From NCBI RefSeq assembly GCF_008710705.1, contig NZ_VYRZ01000003.1, positions 1 to 64,000 on the forward strand: a stretch of DNA of 64,000 nucleotides, written 5' to 3'. Below, one piece after another: positions 11,242 through 20,898 of the stretch. Under the pieces are notes generated by a model that saw only the letters and a program-made list of their open reading frames with translations, was not told where the DNA came from and ran no database searches. The first letter of the stretch is position 1; every line of letters starts with the position of its first letter. Origin of the DNA: Microbacterium radiodurans (GTDB lineage Bacteria; Actinomycetota; Actinomycetes; Actinomycetales; Microbacteriaceae). Both the position numbers and the translations under genes were made by a program.

Positions 11242-12034
11242 GGACACCGCCGCCGAGCCCGGCTTCCGGGTGTCGCTGACGAACTTCGACGGGCCCTTCG
11301 ACCTGCTGCTGAACCTCATCGGCAAGCACGAGCTCGACATCACCGAGGTCTCGCTCAGCAGGGTCACCGACGAGTTCATCGGATACCTGCGGGGACTCGA
11401 GCCGGAAGAGCTGGATGCCGCATCCGAATTCCTCGTCGTGGCGGCGACGCTCCTCGACATGAAGGTCGCCGGCCTCCTGCCGCAGGGCGAGCTCATCGAC
11501 GCGGAGTCGGTCGCCCTGCTCGAGGCGCGCGATCTGCTGTTCGCCCGCCTTCTGCAGTACCGCGCGTTCAAGCAGGTCGCGAGCTGGTTCGCCGAGCGCA
11601 GCGTGGCCGAGGACCGGCGCCACACCCGCGCCGTGCGGCTCGATGAGAAGCACCGCGCCGCCGTGCCCGAGCTCAGATGGACCCTGACCGCGGCGGATTT
11701 CGCCGCCCTCGCCGTCCTGGCGTTCGCGCCGCGCGAGATCCCGACGGTCGGACTCGACCACCTCCACGCCCCGCTGGTCTCGATCCGCGAGCAGGCGGCC
11801 GTCGTCGTGACCCTGCTCCGCGGCGCCGGTAGCCTGAACTTCCGCGAACTGGTGGCCGGGGTGGCGCAGCCCGGCATCGTCGTGGCCCGCTTCCTCGCCG
11901 TCCTCGAGCTGTACCGGCACGCCGCCCTCTCGTTCGAGCAGCTCGAACCGCTCGGTGAGCTGACGCTGCGCTGGACCGCCGATCGCTGGTCCGAAGAGAA
12001 CCTCGCCACGCTGGGAGCCGACTATGACCGATGA
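11225..12034 (+). CDS. scpA: Segregation and condensation protein A
   Basis: The product is 269 aa. The N-terminus FDGPFDLLLNLIGKHELDITEVSLSRVT-type motif is diagnostic for the kleisin ScpA, which bridges Smc heads with ScpB. The C-terminal winged-helix part is recognisable from about residue 190. The GTG at 11225 starts 17 nt inside parA, and scpB starts 11 nt before the scpA stop, so translation of all three is probably coupled. Confidence 0.93.
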   Translation: MAPSPEDTAAEPGFRVSLTNFDGPFDLLLNLIGKHELDITEVSLSRVTDEFIGYLRGLEPEELDAASEFLVVAATLLDMKVAGLLPQGELIDAESVALLEARDLLFARLLQYRAFKQVASWFAERSVAEDRRHTRAVRLDEKHRAAVPELRWTLTAADFAALAVLAFAPREIPTVGLDHLHAPLVSIREQAAVVVTLLRGAGSLNFRELVAGVAQPGIVVARFLAVLELYRHAALSFEQLEPLGELTLRWTADRWSEENLATLGADYDR

Positions 12035-12620
12035 CCCGACACCCGCCGCCGGCGCTTCCGTCGTCGGCGACGTCGCCCGGCGTCTGGAGGCGATCCTGCT
12101 GATCGTCGACGAGCCGCAGAGCCTCGTCGCGCTCGCTGCGGCGGTCGGGGCTCCGATCGCCGCCGTCCGGCAGGCGGTGGCGGGTCTCGTCGCCGACTAC
12201 GACGGCGAGTCGGGCGGGCCCCGTCGCGGCTTCGAGCTGCGCGAAGTCGGCGGCGGCTGGCGGCTGTACGTGCGCGCCGACCATGACGCCCTCGTCAGCG
12301 AGTTCGTGGGTGCCCAGGCCCCCTCGCGCCTGTCGCAGGCAGCCCTCGAGACGCTCGCCGTCATCGCCTACAAGCAGCCCGTCTCGCGCGGTCAGGTGGC
12401 CTCGATCCGTGCCGTCAACGTCGACTCGGTCGTGCGCACGCTGCTCTCGCGCGGGCTGATCGCCGAGGCCGGACACGATACCGAGACCGGCGCGATCCTC
12501 TACGCGACGACGGACGCGCTGCTCGTCAACCTCGGCATCAACTCGCTCGATGAGCTGCCGCCGATCTCGCCGTTGCTCGACGACGGTGCCGATGGATTCG
12601 AAGGAGAAGTGCTGCGATGA
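12024..12620 (+). CDS. scpB: Segregation and condensation protein B
   Basis: The 198-aa protein has two winged-helix units. LEAILLIVDEPQ opens the first and LETLAVIAYKQPVSRGQVASIRAVN the second; the latter is the ScpB signature. It forms the accessory dimer of the Smc-ScpAB complex. It overlaps scpA and, by ATGA, the following pseudouridine synthase gene. Confidence 0.93.
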   Translation: MTDDPTPAAGASVVGDVARRLEAILLIVDEPQSLVALAAAVGAPIAAVRQAVAGLVADYDGESGGPRRGFELREVGGGWRLYVRADHDALVSEFVGAQAPSRLSQAALETLAVIAYKQPVSRGQVASIRAVNVDSVVRTLLSRGLIAEAGHDTETGAILYATTDALLVNLGINSLDELPPISPLLDDGADGFEGEVLR

Positions 12621-13393
12621 GCGAAGCCGAGGGTGTGCGCCTGCAGAAGGTGCTCGCGAACGCCGGGGTCGCCTCGCGTCGCGTGTGCGAACAGCTCATC
12701 GTCGAGGGACGCGTGCGCGTGAACGGTGTCGTGGTCACCGAGCTCGGCAGCCGCATCGATCCCGAGGGCGACATCGTCGACGTCGACGGGACGGCCGTGC
12801 AGCTCGACACCACCAAGCGCTACGTCATGCTGAACAAGCCCACCGGCGTGGTCAGCTCCATGCGCGACGAGAAGGGACGACCCGATCTGCGCCGTTTCAC
12901 GAAGGACTGGGACGAGCGCCTGTACAACGTCGGTCGACTGGATGCCGAGACCAGCGGCCTGCTCGTCCTCACCAACGACGGCGAGCTCGCGCACGTCCTG
13001 GCACACCCGTCGTTCGGGGTGACGAAGCTCTACATCGCCCAGGTGCGCGGGCGCGTGGCGCCGCAGACGATCGCGCGGCTCACCCGCGGGGTGGAGCTCG
13101 AGGACGGACCCATCGCGGCCGACAAGGCGCGCCTGCTCGACACCTCCGGCGACACGAGCCTCGTCGAGCTGACGCTGCACTCCGGGCGCAACCGTATCGT
13201 CCGCCGCATGATGGCCGAGGTCGGGCATCCCGTGGTCGAGCTCGTCCGCCGGCAGTTCGGTCCCCTCCGCCTGGGAACACTCCCGGCGGGACGCACCCGG
13301 GAGTTGACTACAGTTGAACGCGGTGCGCTGCTGACGCTCTCGCGCAGCGCCGATGGTGCAACCGAGCACCCGACTTCTCCGGAGACCCCGTGA
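12617..13393 (+). CDS. Ribosomal large-subunit pseudouridine synthase (RluB/RsuA family)
   Basis: The product is 258 aa. An N-terminal S4 domain (LQKVLANAGVASRRVCEQLI...GRVRVNG) precedes the catalytic domain with GRLDAETSGLLVLTNDG, in which Asp is the catalytic residue. NRIVRRMMAEVGHPV is the conserved late motif. By family it pseudouridylates 23S rRNA, as RluB does; the exact site is not known. It overlaps scpB and tyrA by 4 nt each. Confidence 0.9.
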   Translation: MSEAEGVRLQKVLANAGVASRRVCEQLIVEGRVRVNGVVVTELGSRIDPEGDIVDVDGTAVQLDTTKRYVMLNKPTGVVSSMRDEKGRPDLRRFTKDWDERLYNVGRLDAETSGLLVLTNDGELAHVLAHPSFGVTKLYIAQVRGRVAPQTIARLTRGVELEDGPIAADKARLLDTSGDTSLVELTLHSGRNRIVRRMMAEVGHPVVELVRRQFGPLRLGTLPAGRTRELTTVERGALLTLSRSADGATEHPTSPETP

Positions 13394-14517
13394 CCGATTC
13401 CTCTTCCGATGCCGTGCGCCCCGCCCGTGCCGCGCGCACGAGCGGAACCGTGCGCATCGTCGGCGCCGGTCTCCTCGGGTCGAGCATCGGGCACGCCCTG
13501 CGCCTGCTCGGCGTCGACGTCGTCCTCGACGACGCCTCGCCCGCGCAGCTGAGTCTCGCGATCGACTACGGCGCGGGACGCACCGAGGCGCCGGGAGATC
13601 AGCCGGTGCTGATCGTGGTCGCGGTGCCGCCCGACGTGACCGCCGACGTCATCGCGCGCGAGCTGTCTCGGCATCCCGGCGTCGTCGTGACCGATGTCGC
13701 GAGCGTCAAGCTCGAGCCGTACCTGCAGCTGCGCTCGCGCGGCATCGATCTCACGCACTACATCGGCTCGCACCCGCTCGCCGGGCGCGAGCGCGGGGGA
13801 GCCATCTCGGCGCGCGCCGACATCTTCGTGGGCCGTCCCTGGGTGGTATGCCGTGACGACGAGACCCGCGCGTCCGACCTGGCGATCGTCGAGGGGCTCG
13901 CGCTCGACCTCGGGGCGATGCCGATCGAGATGACCCCGCAGGAGCACGACGAGGCGGTCGCGCTGACGTCGCACGTGCCGCAGCTGGTCGCGAGCCTGCT
14001 CGCGGGGCGCTTCGTCGCCGCTCCCGAAGGCTCGCTGCGCCTGACCGGGCAGGGCGTGCGCGACACGACCCGCATCGCCGCGTCGGCCCCCGAACTGTGG
14101 GTGCAGATCCTCGGCGCCAACGCGAGCCCCGTGGTCGCCGTCCTCGACTCCCTCGCCGACGACCTGCGCGCCGTCTCGGAGGCGCTGCGCGAACCCGCCG
14201 CCCCGGGCGCACGGCGCGCGCTCGCCGACACCATCCGCCGCGGCAACGAGGGCGTCGAGCGGCTGCCGGGCAAGCACGGACAGAACCGTCGCTTCGAGCA
14301 GATCGTCGTCCGGGTCGACGACACCGCCGGTCAGCTGGGTCGCCTGTTCGGCGACCTCGGCGATCTCGGCGTGAACGTCGAGGACCTGCGCCTCGAGCAC
14401 TCCCCGGGTGCGCAGTTCGGTCTCGCCGAGCTCAGCGTGGTCCCGAGCGTCGTGCACGAAGCCGTCGCCGGGCTCGAGGAGCGCGGCTGGAAGATCGCGA
14501 GTGTTCCCCATGCCTGA
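13390..14517 (+). CDS. tyrA: Prephenate dehydrogenase
   Basis: The 375-aa protein has an N-terminal Rossmann domain ([18 protein letters not shown], residues about 17-34), a helical dimerisation domain with [11 protein letters not shown] and TSHVPQLVA motifs, and a C-terminal ACT domain ([28 protein letters not shown]) for feedback control by tyrosine. It oxidatively decarboxylates prephenate to 4-hydroxyphenylpyruvate. The GTG start overlaps the previous stop. Its end overlaps the cmk ATG by 8 nt. Confidence 0.92.
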   Translation: MTDSSSDAVRPARAARTSGTVRIVGAGLLGSSIGHALRLLGVDVVLDDASPAQLSLAIDYGAGRTEAPGDQPVLIVVAVPPDVTADVIARELSRHPGVVVTDVASVKLEPYLQLRSRGIDLTHYIGSHPLAGRERGGAISARADIFVGRPWVVCRDDETRASDLAIVEGLALDLGAMPIEMTPQEHDEAVALTSHVPQLVASLLAGRFVAAPEGSLRLTGQGVRDTTRIAASAPELWVQILGANASPVVAVLDSLADDLRAVSEALREPAAPGARRALADTIRRGNEGVERLPGKHGQNRRFEQIVVRVDDTAGQLGRLFGDLGDLGVNVEDLRLEHSPGAQFGLAELSVVPSVVHEAVAGLEERGWKIASVPHA

Positions 14518-15211
14518 GCCCATCGACGTCCCGACCGACGGCGCGCCCGTGACCGTCGCGATCGACGGCCCCGCCGGCAGCGGCAAATCGAGCGTCTCGA
14601 AGCAGGTCGCGCGCGTTCTCGGGTTCGGCTTCCTCGACACCGGCGCCGCGTACCGCGCGCTGGCGTGGCACGTCCTCGAGGGCGGCGGCGACACCGACGA
14701 CGCGTCCGCGGTCGTCGCGAGCATCGAGGATTTCGACTACGCGATCTCGCTCGACCCGGACGACCACTGGGTGCGCGTGGGCGAGACCTTCGTCACCGAC
14801 GCCGTCCGCGAGCCCCGCGTCACCGCCGCCGTGAGCGGCGTGGCACGGGTACCGGCGGTGCGCGAGCGCGTGAACGTCCTCTTCCGGGCGCTGGTCGCGG
14901 CATCCGGCGCCGACGGCGTCGTCGTCGAGGGCCGCGACATCACGACCGTGGTGTTCCCCGATGCGCCGGTGCGCATCCTGCTCACCGCCGCTCCCAAGGT
15001 GCGCGCCGCGCGCCGCAGCGCCGAGCTGACCGGGGAGGATGCCGCGGCCGTCGCCGCCGCGCTCCACCGCCGCGACGCGTCGGACGCGAAAGTGGTCGAC
15101 TTCCTCACCGCGGCGCCCGGCGTCACGGTCGTCGATTCGACCGAACTGGACTTCGATCGGACCGTGGACGCCGTCATCGACGTCATCCGCACCGCGACAG
15201 GAGAGAACTGA
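14510..15211 (+). CDS. cmk: Cytidylate kinase
   Basis: The 233-aa protein phosphorylates CMP and dCMP. The P-loop GPAGSGKSS is at residues 20-28, followed by [24 protein letters not shown] and the lid-like ARRSAEL segment. The ATG at 14510 overlaps the end of tyrA. The stop overlaps the ATG of der (TGATG). The cmk-der pair is conserved in Gram-positive bacteria. Confidence 0.94.
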   Translation: MPEPIDVPTDGAPVTVAIDGPAGSGKSSVSKQVARVLGFGFLDTGAAYRALAWHVLEGGGDTDDASAVVASIEDFDYAISLDPDDHWVRVGETFVTDAVREPRVTAAVSGVARVPAVRERVNVLFRALVAASGADGVVVEGRDITTVVFPDAPVRILLTAAPKVRAARRSAELTGEDAAAVAAALHRRDASDAKVVDFLTAAPGVTVVDSTELDFDRTVDAVIDVIRTATGEN

Positions 15212-16737
15212 TGGCTGCAACCGAAGACGAGTACACGGGCGGTCCCGACCAGCTCGAGGAGAAGCTCGCGAACCTCGACGAGGAGCTCGCCGATCAGCGC
15301 GCGGCCGCCCTGCAGGCGTCGCTGGCGGACTACGAGCTCGACGACGAGGACGCCACGCTGCTGGCGGGCCTCACGGCGGGCGGCGAGGTGGTCGAGATGC
15401 TGCCGGCGCTGCCGGTGGTCGCGATCGTCGGCCGCCCGAACGTCGGGAAGTCCGCACTCGTGAACCGCATCCTCGGCCGCCGCGAGGCCGTGGTCGAAGA
15501 CACCCCGGGCGTCACGCGCGACCGGGTCAGCTACAAGGCCGAGTGGATGGAACGCCGCTTCACGCTCGTCGACACCGGCGGGTGGGAGCCCGATGCCCGC
15601 GGCATCGATCGCTCGGTCGCGGCGCAGGCGGAGGTCGCGATCGACCTCGCGGACATCGTGATGTTCGTCGTCGACGCGATGGTCGGCGCGACGGCCACCG
15701 ACGAGGCCGTCGTCCGGCTGCTCCGCAAGACGAACAAGCCGGTGTTCCTCGTCGCGAACAAGATCGACGACGCGCGCCAGGAGCCCGAGGCGGCTGCCCT
15801 GTGGAACCTGGGTCTCGGGGAGCCGCATCCCGTCTCCGCCATCCACGGCCGCGGCGTCGCCGACCTCCTCGACGAGATCATGAAGGTGCTGCCGGAGGTC
15901 TCCGCGGTCGCGAAGAACGAGCTCGGCGGGCCGCGCCGCGTCGCGATCCTCGGGCGTCCGAACGTCGGGAAGTCGTCGCTGCTGAATAAGGCCGCCGGTG
16001 AGGAGCGCGTCGTCGTCAACGATCTGGCGGGCACCACCCGCGACCCCGTGGACGAGGTCGTCGAGCTCGGCGGCAAGCTCTGGCGCCTGGTCGACACCGC
16101 CGGCATCCGTCGTCGCGTCCACCTCCAGCAGGGCGCCGACTTCTACGCGTCGCTGCGGACGTCGGCGGCGCTCGAGAAGGCCGAGGTCGCCGTCGTCGTG
16201 CTCGATGTCACCGAGTCGATCAGCGTGCAGGACCTCAATATCATCGACCTCGTCCTCGAGTCGGGCCGCTCGCTCGTGCTGGCCTTCAACAAGTGGGACC
16301 GCCTGAACGACGTCGACATGGACAACGCCGACCGGCGCCGCTACCTCGAGCGCGAGATCGAGCAGGATCTCGCGCACGTCACGTGGGCGCCGCGCGTCAA
16401 TCTGTCTGCGCGCACCGGTCGCCACCTCGACAAGCTCGTGCCGGCCCTCGAGACCGCCCTCGAGTCGTGGGATCAGCGCATTCCGACCGGCAAGTTCAAC
16501 GCGTTCCTCGCGGAGCTCGTCGCCGAGCACCCGCACCCGCTCCGCGGCGGCAAGCAGCCCCGCATCCTCTTCGGAACGCAGGCGTCGACCCGTCCGCCGA
16601 CATTCGTGCTCTTCACGACCGGCTTCCTCGACCCGGGCTACCGTCGCTTCATCCAGCGCCGGCTGCGCGAGATCTTCGGCTTCGAGGGCACGCCGATCGT
16701 CACGAACATGCGGGTGCGCGAGAAGCGCCAGCGCTGA
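15211..16737 (+). CDS. der: Ribosome biogenesis GTPase Der (EngA)
   Basis: The 508-aa protein has two tandem Era-like GTPase domains. The first has GRPNVGKS at residues 74-81, DTPGVTRD and NKID; the second has GRPNVGKSS near 250, DTAGIR and NKWD. The C-terminal KH-like domain ends with FEGTPI. Der acts in 50S subunit assembly. The acidic N-terminal extension of about 65 residues is longer than in E. coli Der but usual in actinobacteria. It is the last gene of the long co-directional block. Confidence 0.95.
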   Translation: MAATEDEYTGGPDQLEEKLANLDEELADQRAAALQASLADYELDDEDATLLAGLTAGGEVVEMLPALPVVAIVGRPNVGKSALVNRILGRREAVVEDTPGVTRDRVSYKAEWMERRFTLVDTGGWEPDARGIDRSVAAQAEVAIDLADIVMFVVDAMVGATATDEAVVRLLRKTNKPVFLVANKIDDARQEPEAAALWNLGLGEPHPVSAIHGRGVADLLDEIMKVLPEVSAVAKNELGGPRRVAILGRPNVGKSSLLNKAAGEERVVVNDLAGTTRDPVDEVVELGGKLWRLVDTAGIRRRVHLQQGADFYASLRTSAALEKAEVAVVVLDVTESISVQDLNIIDLVLESGRSLVLAFNKWDRLNDVDMDNADRRRYLEREIEQDLAHVTWAPRVNLSARTGRHLDKLVPALETALESWDQRIPTGKFNAFLAELVAEHPHPLRGGKQPRILFGTQASTRPPTFVLFTTGFLDPGYRRFIQRRLREIFGFEGTPIVTNMRVREKRQR

Positions 16738-16781
16738 TCGCGCGCCGCCCGCGCGGCCGGGGGATCCCGGGGCAGCGGGGG

Positions 16782-16836
16782 AGGTGGCGCTTGTGGTTGC
16801 TATGCGCGCGGGGATGCCGCTTTACGCGCCACTTTC
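16782..16836. repeat. Imperfect inverted repeat (GGTGGCGC / GCGCCAC type)
   Basis: AGGTGGCGCTT (16782-16792) is mirrored by ACGCGCCACTTTCG (16824-16836) in the gap after der. The same arm motif builds a perfect hairpin at 54203-54259, so it may be a scattered palindromic element. It could also act as a weak terminator for der. Confidence 0.4.
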
Positions 16837-16873
16837 GCGTGCTTCCGGCAGCGCGGAGGGATTCGCGCCGCCA

Positions 16874-17293
16874 TCAGCGCCGGGCGGGACCTGCGGGCCG
16901 CACCATCGCGGTCTCGTCGGGCGCGGCGAATCCGAACTCGGCGTAGAGGCTGTGCGCGTCGCGGGTGAACAGCGACCAGCGGAAGTCCCGACCGGGGCCC
17001 TCGTCGATCATCCGGCGCAGGATGCCGCGACCCACTCCCGTGCCCTGGTGCTCGTCCAGCACGAACACGTCGGCGAGGTAGGCGAAGCTCGCGCCGTCCG
17101 AGGCAGCGCGAGCGAAGCCGATCTGCGCGCCGGTATCGCTCCGGTACGCCCCGACGAGGCGCCAGGCGGCGTCGAGCTGGGCCTCGACCGTCGCGCGGTC
17201 GCGCCAGCGTCCCCAGTAGGCCGCCGATGAGAGCCACGCCCAGACGACATCGCGTTGGATGCGGGCGGGTGAATCATCGATCTCGATCTGCAT
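16874..17293 (-). CDS. GNAT-family N-acetyltransferase
   Basis: The product is 139 aa. The acetyl-CoA-binding motif A is visible as VFVLDEHQGTGVGRGILRRMI (R/Q-x-x-G-x-G/A pattern QGTGVG). The C-terminal LYAEFGFAAPDE is the usual GNAT beta-strand. The substrate is unknown. I chose the ATG at 17293 (MQIEIDD). A CATGAT hexamer ends 6 nt before it, so the transcript may be leaderless; the longer frame upstream has no support. Confidence 0.85.
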   Translation of the reverse strand: MQIEIDDSPARIQRDVVWAWLSSAAYWGRWRDRATVEAQLDAAWRLVGAYRSDTGAQIGFARAASDGASFAYLADVFVLDEHQGTGVGRGILRRMIDEGPGRDFRWSLFTRDAHSLYAEFGFAAPDETAMVRPAGPARR

Positions 17294-17385
17294 CCCTCGA
17301 TCATGCGGGGAACCCGCCCGCTTCACACCTGGTAACACGATGCCAATGAGGAGCCGGCGGACCGGTGCTGTGACAGGCTGAGGGG

Positions 17386-18282
17386 ATGACCGTCGAGCCT
17401 CCTGCATCCGGCGAACCGCGCCGTCCGCACGGTCCCCGAGACCCGGGTGACGCCTGGGTCGTCGCGCCGTCGGGGGAGCGGTACTGGGGGCGATTCGGTG
17501 CCGCGGGACTGCTCGCCGTCGACGCCGAACGCGGCGTCCTGCTGCAGCACCGCGTCTCGTGGAGCCACTTCGGCGACACGTGGGGACTGCCGGGCGGAGC
17601 GCGCCACGCGGGCGAGAGTGCGCGCGACGGCGCCCTGCGCGAGTCGGCCGAAGAGGCCGGTGTTCCGGCCTCCGCGGTGCGGCCGCGTCTGCTCAGCATC
17701 CTCGACGTCGGAGTCTGGACCTACGGCACGCTCGTCGCCGACGTCACGACCCCGTTCGAGCCGGTCATCAGCGATCCGGAGAGCCGCGAGCTCGCCTGGG
17801 TGCCGATCGACGAGGTGGACACGTATCCGCTCCATCCCGGGTTCGCGGCATCCTGGCCGACGCTGCGGGCCCTCCTCGACGCGCGGCCGGCGATCGTCGT
17901 CGATGCCGCGAACGTCGTCGGCTCGGTGCCCGACGGCTGGTGGCGCGACCGCGCCGGCGCCGCCGGGCGGCTCCTCGCGGAGCTGACGGGGCTCGCCGGG
18001 AGCGGCGTTCCGGGGCCGGCCCTCGAGCTCGCCGAGGACGTGTGGTTCCCGCGCATCGTCGCCGTGGTCGAGGGGCAGGCGCGGGCGGTGGCGGATGCCG
18101 TCGGCATCGACCTCGTGCGCGCCGAGGCGGCCGGCGATGACACGGTCCTCGCCGAGGTCGCCCGCGCCGCCGGTGCGGCGGAGCGCGTCACCGTCGTGAC
18201 GGCCGATCGCGAGCTGCGCGGACGCGTAGCGGCGCTGGGCGCCCGCACCGTGTCGCCCTCGTGGCTCCGCGACCTGCTGTGA
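17386..18282 (+). CDS. NUDIX hydrolase fused to a PIN/NYN-like domain
   Basis: The product is 298 aa with two domains. Residues about 25-155 are NUDIX, with the box GGARHAGESARDGALRESAEEAGV. Residues about 165-298 begin AIVVDAANVVGSVPDGWWRDR and end VTVVTADRELRGRVAALGARTVSPSWL. Acidic residues after a first beta-strand, a TAD motif and a late strand are the pattern of PIN/NYN (YacP-like) nuclease folds. A role in clearing or processing nucleotides or RNA is inference. The ATG at 17386 has a CAGGCT hexamer ending 6 nt upstream. Its stop overlaps the GTG of the next gene. Confidence 0.8.
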   Translation: MTVEPPASGEPRRPHGPRDPGDAWVVAPSGERYWGRFGAAGLLAVDAERGVLLQHRVSWSHFGDTWGLPGGARHAGESARDGALRESAEEAGVPASAVRPRLLSILDVGVWTYGTLVADVTTPFEPVISDPESRELAWVPIDEVDTYPLHPGFAASWPTLRALLDARPAIVVDAANVVGSVPDGWWRDRAGAAGRLLAELTGLAGSGVPGPALELAEDVWFPRIVAVVEGQARAVADAVGIDLVRAEAAGDDTVLAEVARAAGAAERVTVVTADRELRGRVAALGARTVSPSWLRDLL

Positions 18283-18713
18283 ACGCAGCCGACGCGGACG
18301 CCCGTCCCACGCGGCGGCGTCGGTGGGCCGCGGCTGCCCTCGCCGGGCTGACGATCGCGGCGGGGCTCGGGGTGCACCGCCTGCTGCCCGACACCGCGGC
18401 ATCCGACATCGCGGGCGACGCGCTGTACGCCGTCCTGATCCATCTGCTCGTCGTCGCGGCAGCGCCGCGGCTGCGGATCGCGGGTGTGCTGCTCATCGCG
18501 CTCGTCTGGTGCACCGGGGTCGAGCTGCTGCAGCTGACCGGCGTGCCCGAGCGCGTCGGCGCCGCGTTCCCGCCGGCGATGCTCGTGCTCGGCACCGCCT
18601 TCGACCCGCGCGACCTCGTCGTCTACGCGGTGACCCTCGTCGTCGTGGCGGCAGCGGATGCCGCGGCGACCCGCCTCGGGTCTCGATCCGCCGCACGCCG
18701 CCGCACCCGATGA
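18279..18713 (+). CDS. DUF2809-family membrane protein
   Basis: The product is 144 aa with four hydrophobic segments and an Arg-rich C-terminus. Features such as GLGVHRLLPD, GDALYAVLIHLL and WCTGVELLQLTGVP match the DUF2809 family. The function is unknown. The GTG overlaps the stop of the NUDIX-PIN gene (GTGA), so the two are co-translated. Confidence 0.8.
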   Translation: MNAADADARPTRRRRWAAAALAGLTIAAGLGVHRLLPDTAASDIAGDALYAVLIHLLVVAAAPRLRIAGVLLIALVWCTGVELLQLTGVPERVGAAFPPAMLVLGTAFDPRDLVVYAVTLVVVAAADAAATRLGSRSAARRRTR

Positions 18714-18750
18714 TGAAGGGCCCGTCCGGCGAACCGGACGGGCCCTTCAT
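18713..18750. terminator. Bidirectional terminator
   Basis: A perfect 17-bp stem (18713-18729 with 18734-18750) with a CGAA loop begins at the last base of the DUF2809 stop codon and lies 16 nt from the stop of the convergent Bax inhibitor-1 gene. It probably ends both transcripts. Confidence 0.85.
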
Positions 18751-18765
18751 GCGGGTGCCGCTGCG

Positions 18766-19677
18766 TCAGTTGTTGCCGCGCAGGATGGCGATGAGGCGCA
18801 GGATCTCGACGTACAGCCAGACGACGGTGACCATGATGCCGAAGGCGCCCATCCAGCCGAACTTGCGGGGCGCGCCGTTGCGGACGCCCTGCTGGATCTG
18901 GTCGAAGTCGAGCACGAGCGAGTACGCCGCCATGATGACGACGAAGACGCCGACGATGACGCCGAGCGGGATGCCGGCGATCGTGATGTCGGTGCGGAGG
19001 CCGAACGCGCTGTCGGTGGCGCCGAAGAGCATCATGCCGACGTTGACGAGCGAGAAGACGAGGTAGCCGACCATGGCGACGAGGAAGATCTTCGTGGCGC
19101 GCTTGGAGGCGCGGATCTTGCCGCTCGCGAACAGGGCGAGCGTCACACCGACGACGGCGAGCGTGGCGAGGGTGGCCTGCAGCACGATGCCGGGCCACTG
19201 GAACTCGAACACCGCCGAGATGCCGCCGATGAAGAGGCCCTCGGCCGCGGCGTAGCCGAAGATCAGCGCGGGACGGATCTTCTTGCGCGAGGTGAAGATG
19301 ACGACCATCGCCAGGACGAACCCGGCGAGTCCGCCGATGATCACCGGCATGAGCGACATCGACTCCGCCTCGAGCGGGTTGATCGTGCCGCCGAGGGTCC
19401 AGAACCAGCCGACGACGGCGGTGGCGACGAGGATCGCGAAAAGGCCCACCGTCTTGACGACGGTGTCCTCGACGGTCATCCGGTCGGTCTCGACCGCACC
19501 GGCGGAGGGGGCCGCGTACAGGCCCTCGAGGTGAGCCTGCTGAGCGGCGTTCACCGAGGCGTGCTGCGCGGTCGCGGCGGCAGCGCCGCCCTGGCTGCCG
19601 GGTGCTGCCGGCGGCGTGAGGCCCGGGCGCTGCTGCTTGAACGCGGGGTTGTCGAATGCGGGGTTGTTGAGGGCCAC
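18766..19677 (-). CDS. Bax inhibitor-1/YccA-family membrane protein
   Basis: The product is about 303 aa. Residues 1-70 are a soluble, Asn/Pro/Ala-rich tail (starting MALNNPAFDNPAFKQ). The rest has seven transmembrane helices with the BI-1 features GYAAAEGLFIGGISAVFE and DFDQIQQGVRNGAPRKFGWM near the C-terminus. BI-1 homologues are pH-gated Ca2+ leak channels in characterised cases; the role here is unknown. I chose the GTG at 19677, with GGAG about 10 nt upstream. Confidence 0.88.
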   Translation of the reverse strand: MALNNPAFDNPAFKQQRPGLTPPAAPGSQGGAAAATAQHASVNAAQQAHLEGLYAAPSAGAVETDRMTVEDTVVKTVGLFAILVATAVVGWFWTLGGTINPLEAESMSLMPVIIGGLAGFVLAMVVIFTSRKKIRPALIFGYAAAEGLFIGGISAVFEFQWPGIVLQATLATLAVVGVTLALFASGKIRASKRATKIFLVAMVGYLVFSLVNVGMMLFGATDSAFGLRTDITIAGIPLGVIVGVFVVIMAAYSLVLDFDQIQQGVRNGAPRKFGWMGAFGIMVTVVWLYVEILRLIAILRGNN

Positions 19678-19827
19678 TGCTCTCACACTCCAAGTCGAGG
19701 GTCGACACAGCTGGTTGCCGTGTCGAACAAGCCTACGGGAACCGCTGTCCGCCCGGGAAGATCGGCACTGTGAGGGGGCTATGAACCCGATCGCTCTGCG
19801 CGAACGCGGGCTGCTGCTCGCCCCGTC

Positions 19828-19833
19828 TAGCCT
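19828..19833 (+). promoter_or_regulatory. Possible -10 hexamer (leaderless GDPD transcript)
   Basis: TAGCCT ends 6 nt before the GTG at 19840, and no Shine-Dalgarno sequence is present. Confidence 0.45.
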
Positions 19834-19839
19834 GGTCGC

Positions 19840-20835
19840 GTGGCCTCCCCTCTCGTGATCGGGCATCGTGGCGCGCCGGGCTATCTGCCGGAGCACACCC
19901 GTTCGTCGTACGAGCTCGCGCTCGCCTCCGGCGTCGACGCCGTCGAGCCCGACGTCGTGTTCACCCGCGACGGGCACCTCGTCGTGCGGCACGAGAACGA
20001 GATCGGCGGCACGACGGACGTCGCCGACCACCCCGAGTTCGCCTCGCGGCGGACGACCAAGACGATCGACGGGATCGTGCTCACCGGATGGTTCACCGAG
20101 GACTTCACCGCGGCCGAGCTCGCCGGACTCCGCTGCCGCGAGCGGCTGCCGCAGCTCCGTCCGGAGAGTGCCCGCGCCGACGGACGCGAGCCGGTGCTGC
20201 TGCTGAGCGAGCTCCTCGATCTCGTCGCCGCGGCGGCAGCGGCGAGCGGGCGCGCGATCGGGGTCGTGCTCGAGATCAAGCACGCCACCTTCTTCACCGC
20301 GCTCGGTTTCGATGTGCCCGGCACCGTCTGCCGCGAGCTCGAGGCCGCCGGTTGGGCGACGGGACGGCATCCGCTCTGGATCGAATCGTTCGAGCCGACC
20401 GTGCTCGACGACCTCCGCGCGACCGGACTGCCCGCGCGGTACGTCTTCCTCCTCGAAGCCGAGGGCCGCCCGGCCGATCTCGTCGCGGCGGACGGCGACG
20501 GCGCTCCCCAGTACCCGTTCTGGGTGTCCTCCGAGGGACTGGCCGCCCTGGCCGGTCGATTCGACGGCATCAGCGTCGACAAGCGGATGCTGCTCGCCCC
20601 CGCTCGCGGGCGGAGCGCCTCGGGGCTCGTCGCCGATGCCCATGCGAACGGTCTGAGCGTGTTCACCTGGACCTGCCGCCCGGAGAACGCGTTCCTCGTG
20701 CGACGCTTCCGCCGGGGACGGGATCGCGCCGCGCTCGGCGACTACGCCGGGGAGTGGGCGGAACTGGCGGCGTCGGGAGTGGACGGCGTGTTCGTCGACC
20801 ACCCCGATCTCGGCATATCGGCCTTCCGCGGCTGA
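19840..20835 (+). CDS. Glycerophosphodiester phosphodiesterase
   Basis: The 331-aa protein should hydrolyse glycerophosphodiesters to glycerol-3-phosphate and an alcohol. The GDPD signature GHRGAPGYLPEHT is at residues 8-20, with EPDVVFTRDGHLVVRHE carrying the metal-binding Glu and Asp. VVLEIKH and the late FTWTCRPENAF match the TIM-barrel end. There is no signal peptide, so it is cytoplasmic. Confidence 0.92.
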   Translation: MASPLVIGHRGAPGYLPEHTRSSYELALASGVDAVEPDVVFTRDGHLVVRHENEIGGTTDVADHPEFASRRTTKTIDGIVLTGWFTEDFTAAELAGLRCRERLPQLRPESARADGREPVLLLSELLDLVAAAAAASGRAIGVVLEIKHATFFTALGFDVPGTVCRELEAAGWATGRHPLWIESFEPTVLDDLRATGLPARYVFLLEAEGRPADLVAADGDGAPQYPFWVSSEGLAALAGRFDGISVDKRMLLAPARGRSASGLVADAHANGLSVFTWTCRPENAFLVRRFRRGRDRAALGDYAGEWAELAASGVDGVFVDHPDLGISAFRG

Positions 20836-20886
20836 CGACGTCGCGAGATGCCGCTCGCCGGCCTCCGGCGCGGCGGCGGACTCCTC

Positions 20887-20892
20887 TAGGGT
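20887..20892 (+). promoter_or_regulatory. Possible -10 hexamer (leaderless ABC operon)
   Basis: TAGGGT ends 6 nt before the ATG at 20899. Confidence 0.45.
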
Positions 20893-20898
20893 GGCCGC

